DNA from: Oceanimonas sp. GK1
GTDB taxonomy: Bacteria; Pseudomonadota; Gammaproteobacteria; Enterobacterales; Aeromonadaceae
DNA: 64,000 nt
NCBI RefSeq assembly: GCF_000243075.1
Contig: NC_016745.1
Span: 1,195,001 to 1,259,000, forward strand
Direction: 5' to 3'
Shown: positions 11,239 through 20,416 of the stretch, piece by piece
Numbering within the stretch: the stretch's first letter is position 1
Layout of the letters: the number at the start of each line of letters is the position of its first letter
Notes under the pieces: model-generated
Seen by the model: the letters and a program-made list of their open reading frames with translations, nothing else
What the model was told of the DNA's origin: nothing
Database searches by the model: none
Translations under genes and position numbers: made by a program

Positions 11239-12144
11239 TTAACGCCGGGGCGTGCTCAGGGTTTCTTTCAGTGCCTTGTCGAGGGTGGGGTAGCGAAAGT
11301 GAAAGCCCGCCTGCTGCAGCCGCACCGGCATCACCCGCTGGCCGGTCAGCAGCAGATCGGCCATTTCCCCGAACAGCAGTTTCATGGCCCAGGCCGGCAC
11401 CCGGGCGAAATGGGGTTTGCCCAGGTTTCCGGCCAGGGTCTTGCTGAACTGGGCGTTGGTCACCGGCTCCGGCGCCGTGGCATTAAAGGGGCCGCGGCAT
11501 TCCTCGTGCTCCAGCAAAAACAAGATCAGGTTGACCACGTCTTCAATGTGGATCCAGGACATATACTGCTTGCCCGAGCCGATGGGGCCACCCAGCCCCA
11601 GCCGGTAGCTTGGCAGCATCTTCACCAGCGCACCGCCTTCTGCCCCTAGCACCACCCCCAGCCGGATCAGGCAAACCCGGGTGCGTTCGGTGTCTGCCAG
11701 CTGGGCCAGCTCTTCCCAGCGGGCGCAGACCTGGTGACTGAACTCGGAGTGAGGATGGGTGTCTTCGTCGACCAGGGTATCGCCTTGGCGACCGTAAAAG
11801 CCCACCGCCGAGCCACTGATCATCACGGCGGGCGGGTGGCTGCCGGCGCGCAGTTTCTCCACCAGCTGCTCGGTGATATGCCAGCGGCTGTGACAGATGC
11901 GTTCTTTCTGGGCCGGGCTCCAGCGCTTGTCGGCAATGGGCTCGCCGGCGAGGTTGATGACCGCATCGAAACGGTCGAGATTGGGCAAGTCGTCGAGGGA
12001 AGCCAGGGCTTCAATGTCGTGCCCCAGACGTTGATACACCTTATTGGGTGAACGGCTCAGTACCGACACCTGGTGGTGCGGCCGCAAATGGCTCATCAGG
12101 CGGCTGCCGATAAAGCCGGTTCCTCCGGTAAGCAGTATCTTCAT
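11239..12144 (-). CDS. yfcH: YfcH-like NAD(P)-binding epimerase (SDR39U1/TIGR01777 family)
   Basis: An extended short-chain dehydrogenase of 301 residues. The dinucleotide-binding loop GGTGFIG is at residues 7-13. INLAGEPIADKRWSPAQK and SGSAVGFYG are family signatures, and the C-terminal RVMPVRLQQAGFHFRYPTLDKAL belongs to the DUF1731 tail. The enzymatic substrate of the family is not established. The ATG at 12144 is preferred because GGAG lies 6 nt before it; a GTG codon directly upstream (12147) is also possible. A GC-rich hairpin at 12162-12180 lies just upstream of the ribosome-binding site. Confidence 0.9.
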   Translation of the reverse strand: MKILLTGGTGFIGSRLMSHLRPHHQVSVLSRSPNKVYQRLGHDIEALASLDDLPNLDRFDAVINLAGEPIADKRWSPAQKERICHSRWHITEQLVEKLRAGSHPPAVMISGSAVGFYGRQGDTLVDEDTHPHSEFSHQVCARWEELAQLADTERTRVCLIRLGVVLGAEGGALVKMLPSYRLGLGGPIGSGKQYMSWIHIEDVVNLILFLLEHEECRGPFNATAPEPVTNAQFSKTLAGNLGKPHFARVPAWAMKLLFGEMADLLLTGQRVMPVRLQQAGFHFRYPTLDKALKETLSTPRR

Positions 12145-12161
12145 CACAGACTCCTTTAATG

Positions 12162-12180
12162 GCGGGGCCGGAGGCCCCGC
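12162..12180. other. GC-rich hairpin between tpx and yfcH
   Basis: GCGGGGCC and GGCCCCGC form a perfect 8-bp stem with a 3-base loop. There is no T run on the minus strand, so it could be a weak tpx attenuator or a repeat remnant. Function is unknown. Confidence 0.4.
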
Positions 12181-12295
12181 GCCGGGCAGGGGTTATCCAC
12201 ATTATCTGTGAGTAAGTCTGTAGATTACCCCACCCTGTCAGGATAGTTGGTTGATCTTAATAATAAAATTCAATACGCGCAGGGATCCGTCAGGA

Positions 12296-12796
12296 TCACT
12301 TTAGCGCCGCCAGGGCACCTTCGTAATCCGGCTCGTTGGTCAGCTCGGCCACCCGCTCAACGTGGGTCACCTTGCCGTCTTCATCAATACACACCACGGC
12401 ACGGGCCGCCAGACCGCGCAGGGCACCGTCGCTCAGGGCCACGCCATAGTCGGCCAGGAACTCGGTGTGACGGAAGGCAGACGCCACCTGCACGTTTTCC
12501 AGGCCTTCGGCGGCGCAGAAACGGCTGCCGGCAAAGGGCAGATCCATGGACACGCACAGCACCTGGGTGTTGTTGAGGCCGGCGGCCTTTTCGTTGAAGG
12601 TGCGTACGCTGGTGGCGCACACGCCGGTGTCGATGCTGGGGAAGATGTTCAGCAGCACTTTCTTGCCGGCAAAATCGGCCAGCTTGATGTCGCTCAGATC
12701 GGCACCGGTCAGGGTGAAGTCGGGCGCAGCCTGGCCCACGGCGGGCAGCTGACCGGAAACGGCGACGGAATTACCCTGAAAAGTTACGGAAGACAT
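12296..12796 (-). CDS. tpx: thiol peroxidase (lipid hydroperoxide peroxidase)
   Basis: An atypical 2-Cys peroxiredoxin that reduces H2O2 and organic hydroperoxides using thioredoxin. The peroxidatic cysteine is Cys60 in SIDTGVCATSV, the resolving cysteine is Cys94 in SRFCAAEG, and a third conserved Cys81 is present, matching E. coli Tpx (61/95/82). The protein is 166 residues, the family norm. AGGAG precedes the ATG at a good distance. It is probably transcribed alone, with the downstream yfcH after a short hairpin. Confidence 0.97.
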   Translation of the reverse strand: MSSVTFQGNSVAVSGQLPAVGQAAPDFTLTGADLSDIKLADFAGKKVLLNIFPSIDTGVCATSVRTFNEKAAGLNNTQVLCVSMDLPFAGSRFCAAEGLENVQVASAFRHTEFLADYGVALSDGALRGLAARAVVCIDEDGKVTHVERVAELTNEPDYEGALAALK

Positions 12797-12974
12797 TGAG
12801 ACTCTCCTGATGATTGCGGTTTGTTGGTGTTTGGTTATCAGTATGAGTGACTAAGGTAGCAGTTTTCCTGTGCTGGAACAGCTTTTTATCGCTGTTGGCA
12901 TGGCGCCGGTTGTGCTTTGTTGTGGCCCGGATTAAGGGGGAGGGCCAGCACCGCCGTCACCACGCCGGGCCGGG

Positions 12975-13415
12975 TTACAGCTCCCGTATAAAGGACTTGT
13001 CCAGTTGCCGAAAGGCACTGCTGAGGGTCTCGCCCAGCTCGAAGTAGCGGGGACGGGACACCGGGGCCTTGACCTCGCCGCCGGCGGCGGCAATTTTCTC
13101 GTGTATCTGCAGGTACCATTGCTTGAGCGAGGGCGGCAGCCGTGTGTCGGCACGCTTGCCCAGCCAGTAGTAGCCCTGCATGGGCAGGCTGGCCAGAAAC
13201 AGCACCGACGCCACCACACTGGGCCAGTAGTGGGGGGCACCAAACTGAAACTGCAGCAGCAGGCTCAGGGTGATCAGCGCCGGCATGGTTTTCATGCCGA
13301 AGCGGGTGGCGGCCATGACGCGGCATTCGGGAAACAGGGCAGCCAGCTGGCGTTCCTGGGGCCAGATGGTCAGGTATTCCTGGCCGCGGTGCAGAGTGCG
13401 AGTAAAGGGACTCAT
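12975..13415 (-). CDS. yfbV: UPF0208 membrane protein YfbV
   Basis: A 146-residue inner-membrane protein with two hydrophobic helices, about residues 42-60 and 64-84, between a cytoplasmic N-terminus (RTLHRGQEYLTIWPQERQL) and a soluble C-terminal tail (RYFELGETLSSAFRQLDK). E. coli YfbV helps insulate the Ter macrodomain from MatP-driven constraint. As in enterobacteria it lies divergent from ackA-pta, here with a 276-nt spacer that must hold the promoters for both directions. No clear box was assigned in that spacer. Confidence 0.93.
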   Translation of the reverse strand: MSPFTRTLHRGQEYLTIWPQERQLAALFPECRVMAATRFGMKTMPALITLSLLLQFQFGAPHYWPSVVASVLFLASLPMQGYYWLGKRADTRLPPSLKQWYLQIHEKIAAAGGEVKAPVSRPRYFELGETLSSAFRQLDKSFIREL

Positions 13416-13691
13416 GTGTCCTCCCGGCGATAAGATCCGCTGTAGCTAACTTACAAAATAACGATGCAGGTCAAAAAAATGACTCAAGCTGACTGTTATT
13501 TTACCACAGACAAAAGGGTAATATTCCTCACCCCGCTGGCCGGCTAACATACCGGCCGCGTCATGGACGGCTTCTGGCCAGACTGCCCGTTGGTAAAGTG
13601 CCTTTCTCAAGGATAGAGTGAAAGTGATGGTTATTGCCCGTCAGCGATGGTGGGCAAGCGATTTTTGCAATACCGAAAGAAAGGATCCCCA

Positions 13692-14912
13692 ATGACTAAC
13701 GATCTGGTCCTGGTGCTGAACTGCGGCAGTTCCTCGCTGAAGTTCGCCATTCTGGACGCCGAAAGCGGCAGCGAGAAACTGTCCGGCCTGGCCGAGTGCT
13801 TTTACCTTGCCGATGCCCGCATCAAATGGAAACTTAACGGCGAAAAGGATGAAGCCGCACTGGGACCCGGAGCCGCCCACCAGCAGGCGCTGGATTTTAT
13901 TGTGCAGCGTCTGCTCAATCCTCACCCCGAGCTGCTGCAGGGGCTGGTGGCCGTGGGCCACCGGGTGGTACACGGGGGCGAAAAATTCACTCACTCGGTG
14001 CTGATTGACGAGGACGTTATTCAGGGGATTGAAGCCTGTGCCAGCCTGGCGCCCCTGCACAACCCGGCGCACCTGGTGGGCATCGCCTCGGCGCAAACCT
14101 CGTTTCCGGCGCTGCCCCAGGTGGCGGTGTTTGATACCGCCTTTCACCAGACCATGCCCGAGCAGGCCTATTTGTATGCCATTCCCTATTCCCTGTACCG
14201 GGAACACGGCATTCGCCGCTACGGCATGCACGGTACCAGCCATTACTTCATTACTCAGGAAGCGGCCCGGGTCCTGAACAAGCCGGCCAGCGAGCTCAAC
14301 CTCATCAGCTGCCACCTGGGCAACGGCGCCTCGGTGTGTGCGGTGAAAAACGGCCGCTCGGTCGACACCTCCATGGGCCTGACCCCATTGGAAGGGCTGG
14401 TGATGGGCACCCGCAGCGGGGATATCGATCCGGCCATCATTTTTCATCTGCACGATGCCCTGGGCTACAGTGTGGAGCGCATCAACACCCTGCTGACCAA
14501 GGAATCGGGACTGCTCGGCCTGACCGAGCAAAGCAGTGATTGCCGTTTTGCCGAAGACCATTACCAGCAACTGCCCGAAGCCAAACGGGCGCTGGATATT
14601 TTCGCCTATCGCCTGGCCAAATACATTGCCGGTTACAGCTGTGCCCTTGACGGCCGGCTCGATGCCATCGTGTTTACCGGCGGTATCGGCGAAAACTCCG
14701 CCCGGGTACGCGAACTGACCCTGTCGAAGCTGGCCCTGCTGGGGGTCACGCTGGATGAACAGGCCAACCTGGCCGCCCGTTTTGGTCAGTCCGGCTGCAT
14801 CAGCGCGGCTGGCAGCCTGCCGGTGTGGGTGCTGCCCACCAACGAAGAGTGGGTGATCGCCCAAGACGCCCTGGCGCTGGCGCGCGCATCACAACAAGAG
14901 GAAAGCCAATGA
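13692..14912 (+). CDS. ackA: acetate kinase
   Basis: Converts acetyl phosphate and ADP to acetate and ATP, reversibly, in the cytoplasm. The ASKHA-fold signatures are NCGSSSLKF at the N-terminus, [11 protein letters not shown], the catalytic [19 protein letters not shown], and the adenosine-site FTGGIGENS near the C-terminus. It has 406 residues (E. coli 400). The start at 13692 follows AAAGGA; an upstream in-frame ATG at 13647 adds 15 unconserved residues. The stop overlaps the pta start (ATGA), so the pair is translationally coupled. Confidence 0.97.
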   Translation: MTNDLVLVLNCGSSSLKFAILDAESGSEKLSGLAECFYLADARIKWKLNGEKDEAALGPGAAHQQALDFIVQRLLNPHPELLQGLVAVGHRVVHGGEKFTHSVLIDEDVIQGIEACASLAPLHNPAHLVGIASAQTSFPALPQVAVFDTAFHQTMPEQAYLYAIPYSLYREHGIRRYGMHGTSHYFITQEAARVLNKPASELNLISCHLGNGASVCAVKNGRSVDTSMGLTPLEGLVMGTRSGDIDPAIIFHLHDALGYSVERINTLLTKESGLLGLTEQSSDCRFAEDHYQQLPEAKRALDIFAYRLAKYIAGYSCALDGRLDAIVFTGGIGENSARVRELTLSKLALLGVTLDEQANLAARFGQSGCISAAGSLPVWVLPTNEEWVIAQDALALARASQQEESQ

Positions 14913-17068
14913 CCAGAACCATCATGTTGGTGCCCGTCAGCAGCGGCGTGGGTGCCACCTCGGTCAGCCTTGGCATGGTGCGGGCCATGGAGCGCAACGG
15001 CGTCAACGTCAGCTTTTTCAAGCCGGTGTCCCAGCCCCGTACCCGCCGCAAGGTACAGGATCACTCCACCGCCGTGGTGGCCAACGGCACCAACCTGACG
15101 CCGCCGGAGCCTTTTGCCCTGAGTTATGCCGAGAGCATGATCTCGGCGGGCAATTTGGACGTGCTGCTGGAAGAGATCGTGGCCCGCTTTGAAAAGCACG
15201 TTTCAGAAAGCGGCGCCGAGGTGGTGGTGGTGGAAGGCCTGATCCCCACCGACAAGCAGCCCTTTGCCACTCGCATCAACTACGACATCGCCAAGGCGCT
15301 GGATGCCGACATGGTGTTTATCGCCCAGCCCGGCAGCGACAGCAGCCAGTACCTGAAAGAGCGGCTGGAGCTGGCCTGCGCCAACTTCGGCGGTGTGCTC
15401 AACAAGCGCATCGTGGGCTGCATCATCAACAAGGTGGGGGCGCCGGTAGACGAGCAGGGCAACACCCGGCCCGATCTTACCGAAATGTTCAATCCCGGCT
15501 ACAAGGGCGAGCACGTCACCGCCAACCTGGAGGTGCTGCAGGTCTTCGGCAAAACGCCGCTACGCATTCTGGGCTGCATTCCCTGGAACACCCAGCTGGT
15601 GGCCCCCCGGGCGGTGGACTTGGCTCGCCATCTCAATGCCACCATCATCAACGAGGGTGAACTGAACACCCGGCGGCTGCAAAGCGTCACCTTCTGCGCT
15701 CGGGCGCTGCACAACATGGTGCAGCACTTCAAACCGGGCAGCCTGCTGGTCGCCTCGGGGGATCGCTCCGACGTGATTGTGTCGGTGTGTCTGGCCGCCA
15801 TGAACGGCGTCAAGATTGGTGCCCTGCTGCTGACCGGCAGCTACCATCCCGAGCCCCAGATCATGGACCTGTGCCAGCGCGCCATTGAAACCGGCCTGCC
15901 CATTCTGATGGTGAACACCAACACCTGGCAGACGGCGGTGAGCCTGCAGCACTTCAACCTGGAGATCCCGGTGGACGACGCCGGCCGCATCGAGGCGGTG
16001 CAGGACTACGTGGCCGGCCATATCGACAAGCACTGGATCGAATCCCTGTCGGCCAAGTCGGCCCGCAGCCGCCGGCTCAGCCCGCCGGCGTTCCGCTACC
16101 AGCTCACCGAGCTGGCGCGACGCGCCGCCAAGCGCATCGTGCTGCCGGAAGGGGAAGAGCCGCGCACCATCAAGGCGGCGGCCATTTGTGCCGAGCGCGG
16201 TATTGCCCGGCCGGTGTTGCTGGGCAGCCACGAGGAAATCATGCGCATTGCCGCCCAGCAGGGGGTGGTGCTGGATGAAAAGGTCGATATCGTGGATCCG
16301 GCCGAGGTGCGCGACAACTACGTAGAGCGGCTGGTGGAGCTGCGCAAGTCCAAGGGCATTACCGAGGTGGTGGCCCGGGAGCAGCTGCAGGACAACGTGG
16401 TGCTGGGCACCATGATGCTGGAGCGCGACGAGGTGGATGGCCTGGTATCCGGCGCCATCAATACCACCGCCAACACCATTCGCCCGCCGCTGCAGATCAT
16501 CAAGACCGCCCCGGGCTGCTCGCTGGTCTCGTCGGTGTTCTTTATGCTGCTGCCGGATCAGGTGCTGGTGTATGGCGACTGCGCCATCAACCCGGATCCC
16601 ACCGCCGAGCAACTGGCGGAGATCGCCATTCAGTCGGCGGAGTCGGCCCGGGCCTTTGGCATCGAGCCGCGGGTGGCGATGATTTCCTACTCCACCGGTA
16701 CCTCCGGCACCGGCGCCGACGTGGAGAAGGTACGCGAGGCCACCCGCATCGCCCAGGAAAAACGCCCGGATCTGGTGATCGACGGCCCGTTGCAATACGA
16801 TGCCGCCATCATGGAGAACGTGGCCAAGTCGAAGGCGCCCAACTCCCCGGTGGCGGGCAAGGCCACGGTGTTCATTTTCCCGGATCTGAACACCGGCAAC
16901 ACCACCTACAAGGCGGTGCAGCGTTCGGCGCAATTGGTGTCTATCGGCCCCATGCTGCAGGGCATGCGCAAGCCGGTGAACGATCTGTCCCGGGGGGCAT
17001 TGGTGGACGACATCGTCTACACCATTGCCCTCACCGCCATTCAGGCTGGCCAGCAGGGCAAGGGCTGA
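14909..17068 (+). CDS. pta: phosphate acetyltransferase (long, three-domain form)
   Basis: Interconverts acetyl-CoA and acetyl phosphate, and with AckA forms the overflow/acetate pathway and sets the acetyl-phosphate pool. The 719-residue length is that of the enterobacterial long form. It has an N-terminal BioD-like P-loop domain ([17 protein letters not shown]), a central DRTGG domain around residues 220-340, and the C-terminal PTA/PTB catalytic domain from about residue 400 ([12 protein letters not shown], then [14 protein letters not shown]). The ATG at 14909 lies inside the ackA stop. A strong terminator follows directly. Confidence 0.97.
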   Translation: MTRTIMLVPVSSGVGATSVSLGMVRAMERNGVNVSFFKPVSQPRTRRKVQDHSTAVVANGTNLTPPEPFALSYAESMISAGNLDVLLEEIVARFEKHVSESGAEVVVVEGLIPTDKQPFATRINYDIAKALDADMVFIAQPGSDSSQYLKERLELACANFGGVLNKRIVGCIINKVGAPVDEQGNTRPDLTEMFNPGYKGEHVTANLEVLQVFGKTPLRILGCIPWNTQLVAPRAVDLARHLNATIINEGELNTRRLQSVTFCARALHNMVQHFKPGSLLVASGDRSDVIVSVCLAAMNGVKIGALLLTGSYHPEPQIMDLCQRAIETGLPILMVNTNTWQTAVSLQHFNLEIPVDDAGRIEAVQDYVAGHIDKHWIESLSAKSARSRRLSPPAFRYQLTELARRAAKRIVLPEGEEPRTIKAAAICAERGIARPVLLGSHEEIMRIAAQQGVVLDEKVDIVDPAEVRDNYVERLVELRKSKGITEVVAREQLQDNVVLGTMMLERDEVDGLVSGAINTTANTIRPPLQIIKTAPGCSLVSSVFFMLLPDQVLVYGDCAINPDPTAEQLAEIAIQSAESARAFGIEPRVAMISYSTGTSGTGADVEKVREATRIAQEKRPDLVIDGPLQYDAAIMENVAKSKAPNSPVAGKATVFIFPDLNTGNTTYKAVQRSAQLVSIGPMLQGMRKPVNDLSRGALVDDIVYTIALTAIQAGQQGKG

Positions 17069-17073
17069 TCAAC

Positions 17074-17104
17074 AAGGCTCCCGGCATCAGGCCGGGAGCT
17101 TTTT
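17074..17104 (+). terminator. ackA-pta terminator
   Basis: GCTCCCGGC pairs with GCCGGGAGC around an ATCAG loop and is followed by five T. It begins 5 nt after the pta stop. Confidence 0.9.
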
Positions 17105-17138
17105 CACCTCACTCTTCACCCCTTACTCCTCACCAGCC

Positions 17139-17318
17139 TTACTTGCTTTTAATCCCCAGCAGTTTGTACAGCGGGCAAAAGCTGACAAAGGCGGTGGCCA
17201 GGGGGATCACGCCAAGCCAGCCCCAGGGCGTTTGCGGACCCACGAAGACCAGGGCGATCAGCACCAGGCCCAGAATAATGCGGATCACACGATCCACGTT
17301 GCCGACATTCTTTTCCAT
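17139..17318 (-). CDS. DUF2892 (YgaP-like) small membrane protein
   Basis: A 59-residue protein that starts MEKNVGNVDRVIRIILGL, the hallmark of the DUF2892/YgaP transmembrane family. Two helices are visible (about residues 11-26 and 30-50), followed by FCPLYKLLGI with the family's conserved Cys. In YgaP this module anchors a rhodanese domain, but here it stands alone. AAAGGAG precedes two consecutive ATG codons (17321 and 17318), and the second has the better spacing. Function is unknown; a link to sulfide or thiol handling is inference only. Confidence 0.85.
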   Translation of the reverse strand: MEKNVGNVDRVIRIILGLVLIALVFVGPQTPWGWLGVIPLATAFVSFCPLYKLLGIKSK

Positions 17319-17479
17319 CATCCTCTCCTTTAATTTAGTTTTTACTAATAATAGTGTGCCACTGTCCCGGCTGCTGGCAAGTGACCAGGATCAATAAATG
17401 AGCGGCAGGCACACCGAGGCTTGCAAAGCGTGCCGGTATTGGCGAGGCTGAGGGCTCTTTATATACCTGAGTAGCCGTC

Positions 17480-18232
17480 ATGAATTTTCTTTCCCAGCCT
17501 CTGCAATCCCTGCCCGAGCCGGACTGGCAACAGTTGCAGGCCCTTCCCATTGTTGATAACGGCGATCCCCTGGTACCCCTGGGGCTGGTGCCGTCTCCTC
17601 TTCGAGTGTATCCCGCCTATTTTCACCTGGGGGTGCCCGGCGCGCTGACCGATTGTTATGTGCGAAGCTCGGTACTGGGCCGGCTGCAGCAGGCGGCAAC
17701 CCTGCTGCCCGCCGGCATTGAGCTGGTAGTGCTCGACGGCTGGCGCCCGTTCCGGGTGCAGGAGTATTTGTTCGAAACCCTGGTGGATGCCCTGAAACGC
17801 CATTTTCCCGATGAGGATGAGCAGGGGCTACTGGTCCGGGCCCGGCATTTTGTATCGCCGCCAAGCCAGGATGAAGCCTCGCCCAGTCCGCATCTTACCG
17901 GGGGGGCCGTGGACGTGTGCCTGTGCGACAGCAGGGGGCAGTTGCTGAACATGGGCACCGGCTTTGACGACATCAGCTCCTGGTCCTACACCGCGGCCTT
18001 TGAGGCGGTGGCGAAACCCGGTCCTGTCGAGGCGGAGATCATCGAGCACCGCCGGCTGCTGCACAGCTGCATGACCCGGGCCGGTTTTACCAACCTGCCC
18101 AGCGAGTGGTGGCATTATGACTATGGCAACCAGAGCTGGGCCTGGTACAGCCAGGCCCCCCAGGCGCAGTTTGGCGTGATCCGCCAGCACAGCCTGGCCG
18201 AGCGCTGGCGCAACCAGGTGAGCCTGAGCTGA
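17480..18232 (+). CDS. D-alanyl-D-alanine dipeptidase (VanX/DdpX family, M15D)
   Basis: A zinc peptidase that hydrolyses D-Ala-D-Ala. The metal motif SPHLTGGAVDV (SxHxxGxAxD, about residues 135-145) and the second motif SEWWHYDYGN (ExWH, about residues 208-217) supply the two His, the Asp and the catalytic Glu. VLDGWRPFRVQEYLF carries the conserved Arg of VanX enzymes. At 250 residues it is slightly longer than VanX (about 202). No signal peptide is evident, so it is probably cytoplasmic. No vanH/vanA ligase is nearby, so glycopeptide resistance is not implied; peptidoglycan D-dipeptide recycling is more likely. Confidence 0.88.
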   Translation: MNFLSQPLQSLPEPDWQQLQALPIVDNGDPLVPLGLVPSPLRVYPAYFHLGVPGALTDCYVRSSVLGRLQQAATLLPAGIELVVLDGWRPFRVQEYLFETLVDALKRHFPDEDEQGLLVRARHFVSPPSQDEASPSPHLTGGAVDVCLCDSRGQLLNMGTGFDDISSWSYTAAFEAVAKPGPVEAEIIEHRRLLHSCMTRAGFTNLPSEWWHYDYGNQSWAWYSQAPQAQFGVIRQHSLAERWRNQVSLS

Positions 18233-18758
18233 ACCGGGCGGCGCATAAAGACGCGCCATCCGCTAATCGACCATATTTTATACTGCCTTAACCGGGGCGG
18301 CTTGAACAATGACGCGATGGCGCCCGGGTTGTGCTGATTGATTCTCTTGATTAGGCCGTTTTTTCCGGTGAATAAAAGTGTGATGAATGCTGCAAATTCA
18401 CACATTGGCCCGGTCTGGTGGCCATGACAGTGCGGCGGTTTTTCCGGGCCAGCACGCCCCCTTTCTTCTCCTTCGGCAATCGGCGACTTTTTTTAAGTGT
18501 TTAAAAAACAAAGAGTTGCTCGCCTTCCTTGCGCAGTGGCCGATGACCTCGGCAGGGATCTGCATTCGCTTGGTAAATGGAAGTGCCTGGCCAGATAAGC
18601 ATTACTGATGATGTTGCCTACTTGTTATAAAGGCCATAGCAGAGTAATTTTCTCGCACTTGCCGCACACCACACAGAATTGGCGTGTTGGCTGCAAGTTA
18701 TTTAGGACGATGTGCTGCTGTTGACGCGCGCGTCCCCCGTTCAACAAAGGATGTGACC
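18233..18758. other. 526-nt intergenic region without a recognisable gene
   Basis: No supported coding sequence, RNA gene or intrinsic terminator is visible. It is AT-richer than its surroundings towards the symporter gene and must hold that gene's promoter. An inverted repeat with arms GTGTGA (18378-18383) and TCACAC (18398-18403) is present, but its 14-nt spacer does not fit a CRP site. Confidence 0.5.
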
Positions 18759-20252
18759 ATGAACGAACTGGTTAATGCCATTAACGGCTATATCTGGAGC
18801 CTGCCCCTGATCTATCTGTGTCTGGGCGTGGGTCTGTATTTCTCCCTTCGTACCCGCTTTCTGCAAGTCCGCCATATTAAGGAAATGGTACGGCTGATGT
18901 TTCAGGGCAACTCTTCCGCGGCCGGTATCAGCTCCTTTCAGGCGCTGGCCCTGTCGCTGTCGGGCCGGGTAGGTACCGGTAACATCGCCGGGGTGGCCAC
19001 CGCCATTACCTTTGGTGGCCCGGGCGCGGTGTTCTGGATGTGGGTGGTGGCCTTCCTGGGTGCAGGTACGGCCTATATCGAATCGGCACTGGCGCAAATC
19101 TACAAGGAAAAGGACGACAACGGCCTGTACCGGGGTGGCCCCGCCTTCTACATCGAGAAGGGGCTGGGCATGAAGTGGTACGCTTGGGTGTTTGCGCTCT
19201 CCACCGTGCTGGCCTGCGGTATGCTGCTGCCTGGCGTACAGGCCAACAGTATCGCCTCCGGCATTGAAAACGCCTTTGGCATTCCCACCACCGTCTCTGC
19301 GGCTGCCGTGGTGATTTTGCTGGGGCTTATCATCTTCGGTGGCGTCAAGCGTATCGCTCACTTCACTCAGATAGTGGTGCCCTTCATGGCCCTGGGCTAC
19401 ATACTGGTGGCCTTTGTGATCATCATGCTCAATATCGGCCAGATCCCCGAAGTGGTGAGCCTGATCGTGGGCAGTGCCTTTGGCATGAAGGCGGGCTTTG
19501 GTGCCATTCTGGGCCTGGCCATTGAGTGGGGCGTGAAGCGCGGCATCTACTCCAATGAAGCCGGTCAGGGCACTGGCCCTCATGCTGCTGCCGCCGCCGA
19601 GGTGTCTCACCCGGCCAAGCAGGGCCTGGTGCAGAGCTTCTCGGTGTACATCGATACCCTGTTTGTGTGCTCAGCCACCGCCTTTATGATCATCATCACC
19701 GGCGCCTACAACGTGATGGGCAAGGCGGGCGATGCCATCGTCGAGCAACTGCCCGGCGTGGAAGCCGGCCCCGGTTACACCCAGGCGGCGGTAGAGTCGG
19801 TAATGCCCGGCTTTGGTGGCATCTTTGTGGCGGTCGCGCTGTTCTTCTTCGCCTTTACCACCATTTTGGCCTACTACTACATCGCCGAAACCAACATTGC
19901 CTACATCAACCGCAAGGTGCACCGCCCCTGGCTGATGTTCGCGCTCAAGCTGGTGCTGATGGCGTCTGTGGTGTACGGCTCGGTCAAGACCGCCGGTCTG
20001 GCCTGGGGGCTGGGTGACATTGGTGTGGGTCTGATGGCCTGGCTGAACATCGTCGCCATTCTGCTGCTGCAAAAGCCGGCGCTGATCGCCCTGAAAGACT
20101 ACGAGGAGCAAAAGGCGCAGGGGCTGGATCCCACCTTTGATCCGGTCAAGCTCGGCATCAAGAACGCCGATCACTGGGTCAAGGGAAAGCCCTCCCGGGT
20201 TGAAGATGCGCAAGATCCGATCGCCCCCGAGGCGCAGGTCGAACGTAGCTGA
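18759..20252 (+). CDS. sodium:alanine/glycine symporter family protein (AGCS)
   Basis: A 497-residue inner-membrane carrier with about 10-11 helices. ISSFQALALSLSGRVGTGNIAGVATAI is the AGCS family signature region (about residues 55-80), and EWGVKRGIYSNEAGQGTGPHAAAAAEV contains a second conserved block. The family (AlsT/DagA/AgcS) imports small neutral amino acids with Na+. The exact substrate cannot be read from the sequence. The start at 18759 follows AAAGGATG; an in-frame ATG 75 nt upstream adds residues that do not belong to the family. A terminator follows, so it is monocistronic. Confidence 0.93.
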   Translation: MNELVNAINGYIWSLPLIYLCLGVGLYFSLRTRFLQVRHIKEMVRLMFQGNSSAAGISSFQALALSLSGRVGTGNIAGVATAITFGGPGAVFWMWVVAFLGAGTAYIESALAQIYKEKDDNGLYRGGPAFYIEKGLGMKWYAWVFALSTVLACGMLLPGVQANSIASGIENAFGIPTTVSAAAVVILLGLIIFGGVKRIAHFTQIVVPFMALGYILVAFVIIMLNIGQIPEVVSLIVGSAFGMKAGFGAILGLAIEWGVKRGIYSNEAGQGTGPHAAAAAEVSHPAKQGLVQSFSVYIDTLFVCSATAFMIIITGAYNVMGKAGDAIVEQLPGVEAGPGYTQAAVESVMPGFGGIFVAVALFFFAFTTILAYYYIAETNIAYINRKVHRPWLMFALKLVLMASVVYGSVKTAGLAWGLGDIGVGLMAWLNIVAILLLQKPALIALKDYEEQKAQGLDPTFDPVKLGIKNADHWVKGKPSRVEDAQDPIAPEAQVERS

Positions 20253-20272
20253 TGCACTATTACCTCTGAACC

Positions 20273-20299
20273 AAGGCCGGACGCAGTTCCGGCCTTTTT
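20273..20299 (+). terminator. terminator of the AGCS symporter gene
   Basis: AAGGCCGGA pairs with TTCCGGCCTT around a short loop and is followed by T residues. It lies 20 nt after the stop. Confidence 0.85.
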
Positions 20300-20416
20300 C
20301 GTTCTGGTCGCAGTCAAAAGTGGACTCTGGTCCCAGAGTGGCCGCGTGGCTTGTGCCTATACTCGGGCACAGGACCTGTATAAGACGGGTAAACCCGCCA
20401 ATCAAGGAGAACGAGA

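Noticed and set aside
13641..14864. 407-codon antisense frame opposite ackA
   Set aside because: A GC-rich third-position shadow of ackA with a biased His/Gln/Gly-rich composition; ackA has full family conservation.
17480..18232. VanX-like gene as part of a glycopeptide resistance cluster
   Set aside because: No vanH, vanA/B ligase, vanR/S or other van gene is adjacent; the host is Gram-negative, where such dipeptidases serve D-Ala-D-Ala turnover.
18378..18403. CRP-like inverted repeat GTGTGA...TCACAC upstream of the symporter gene
   Set aside because: CRP sites need a 6-nt spacer between TGTGA and TCACA; here the spacer is 14 nt.
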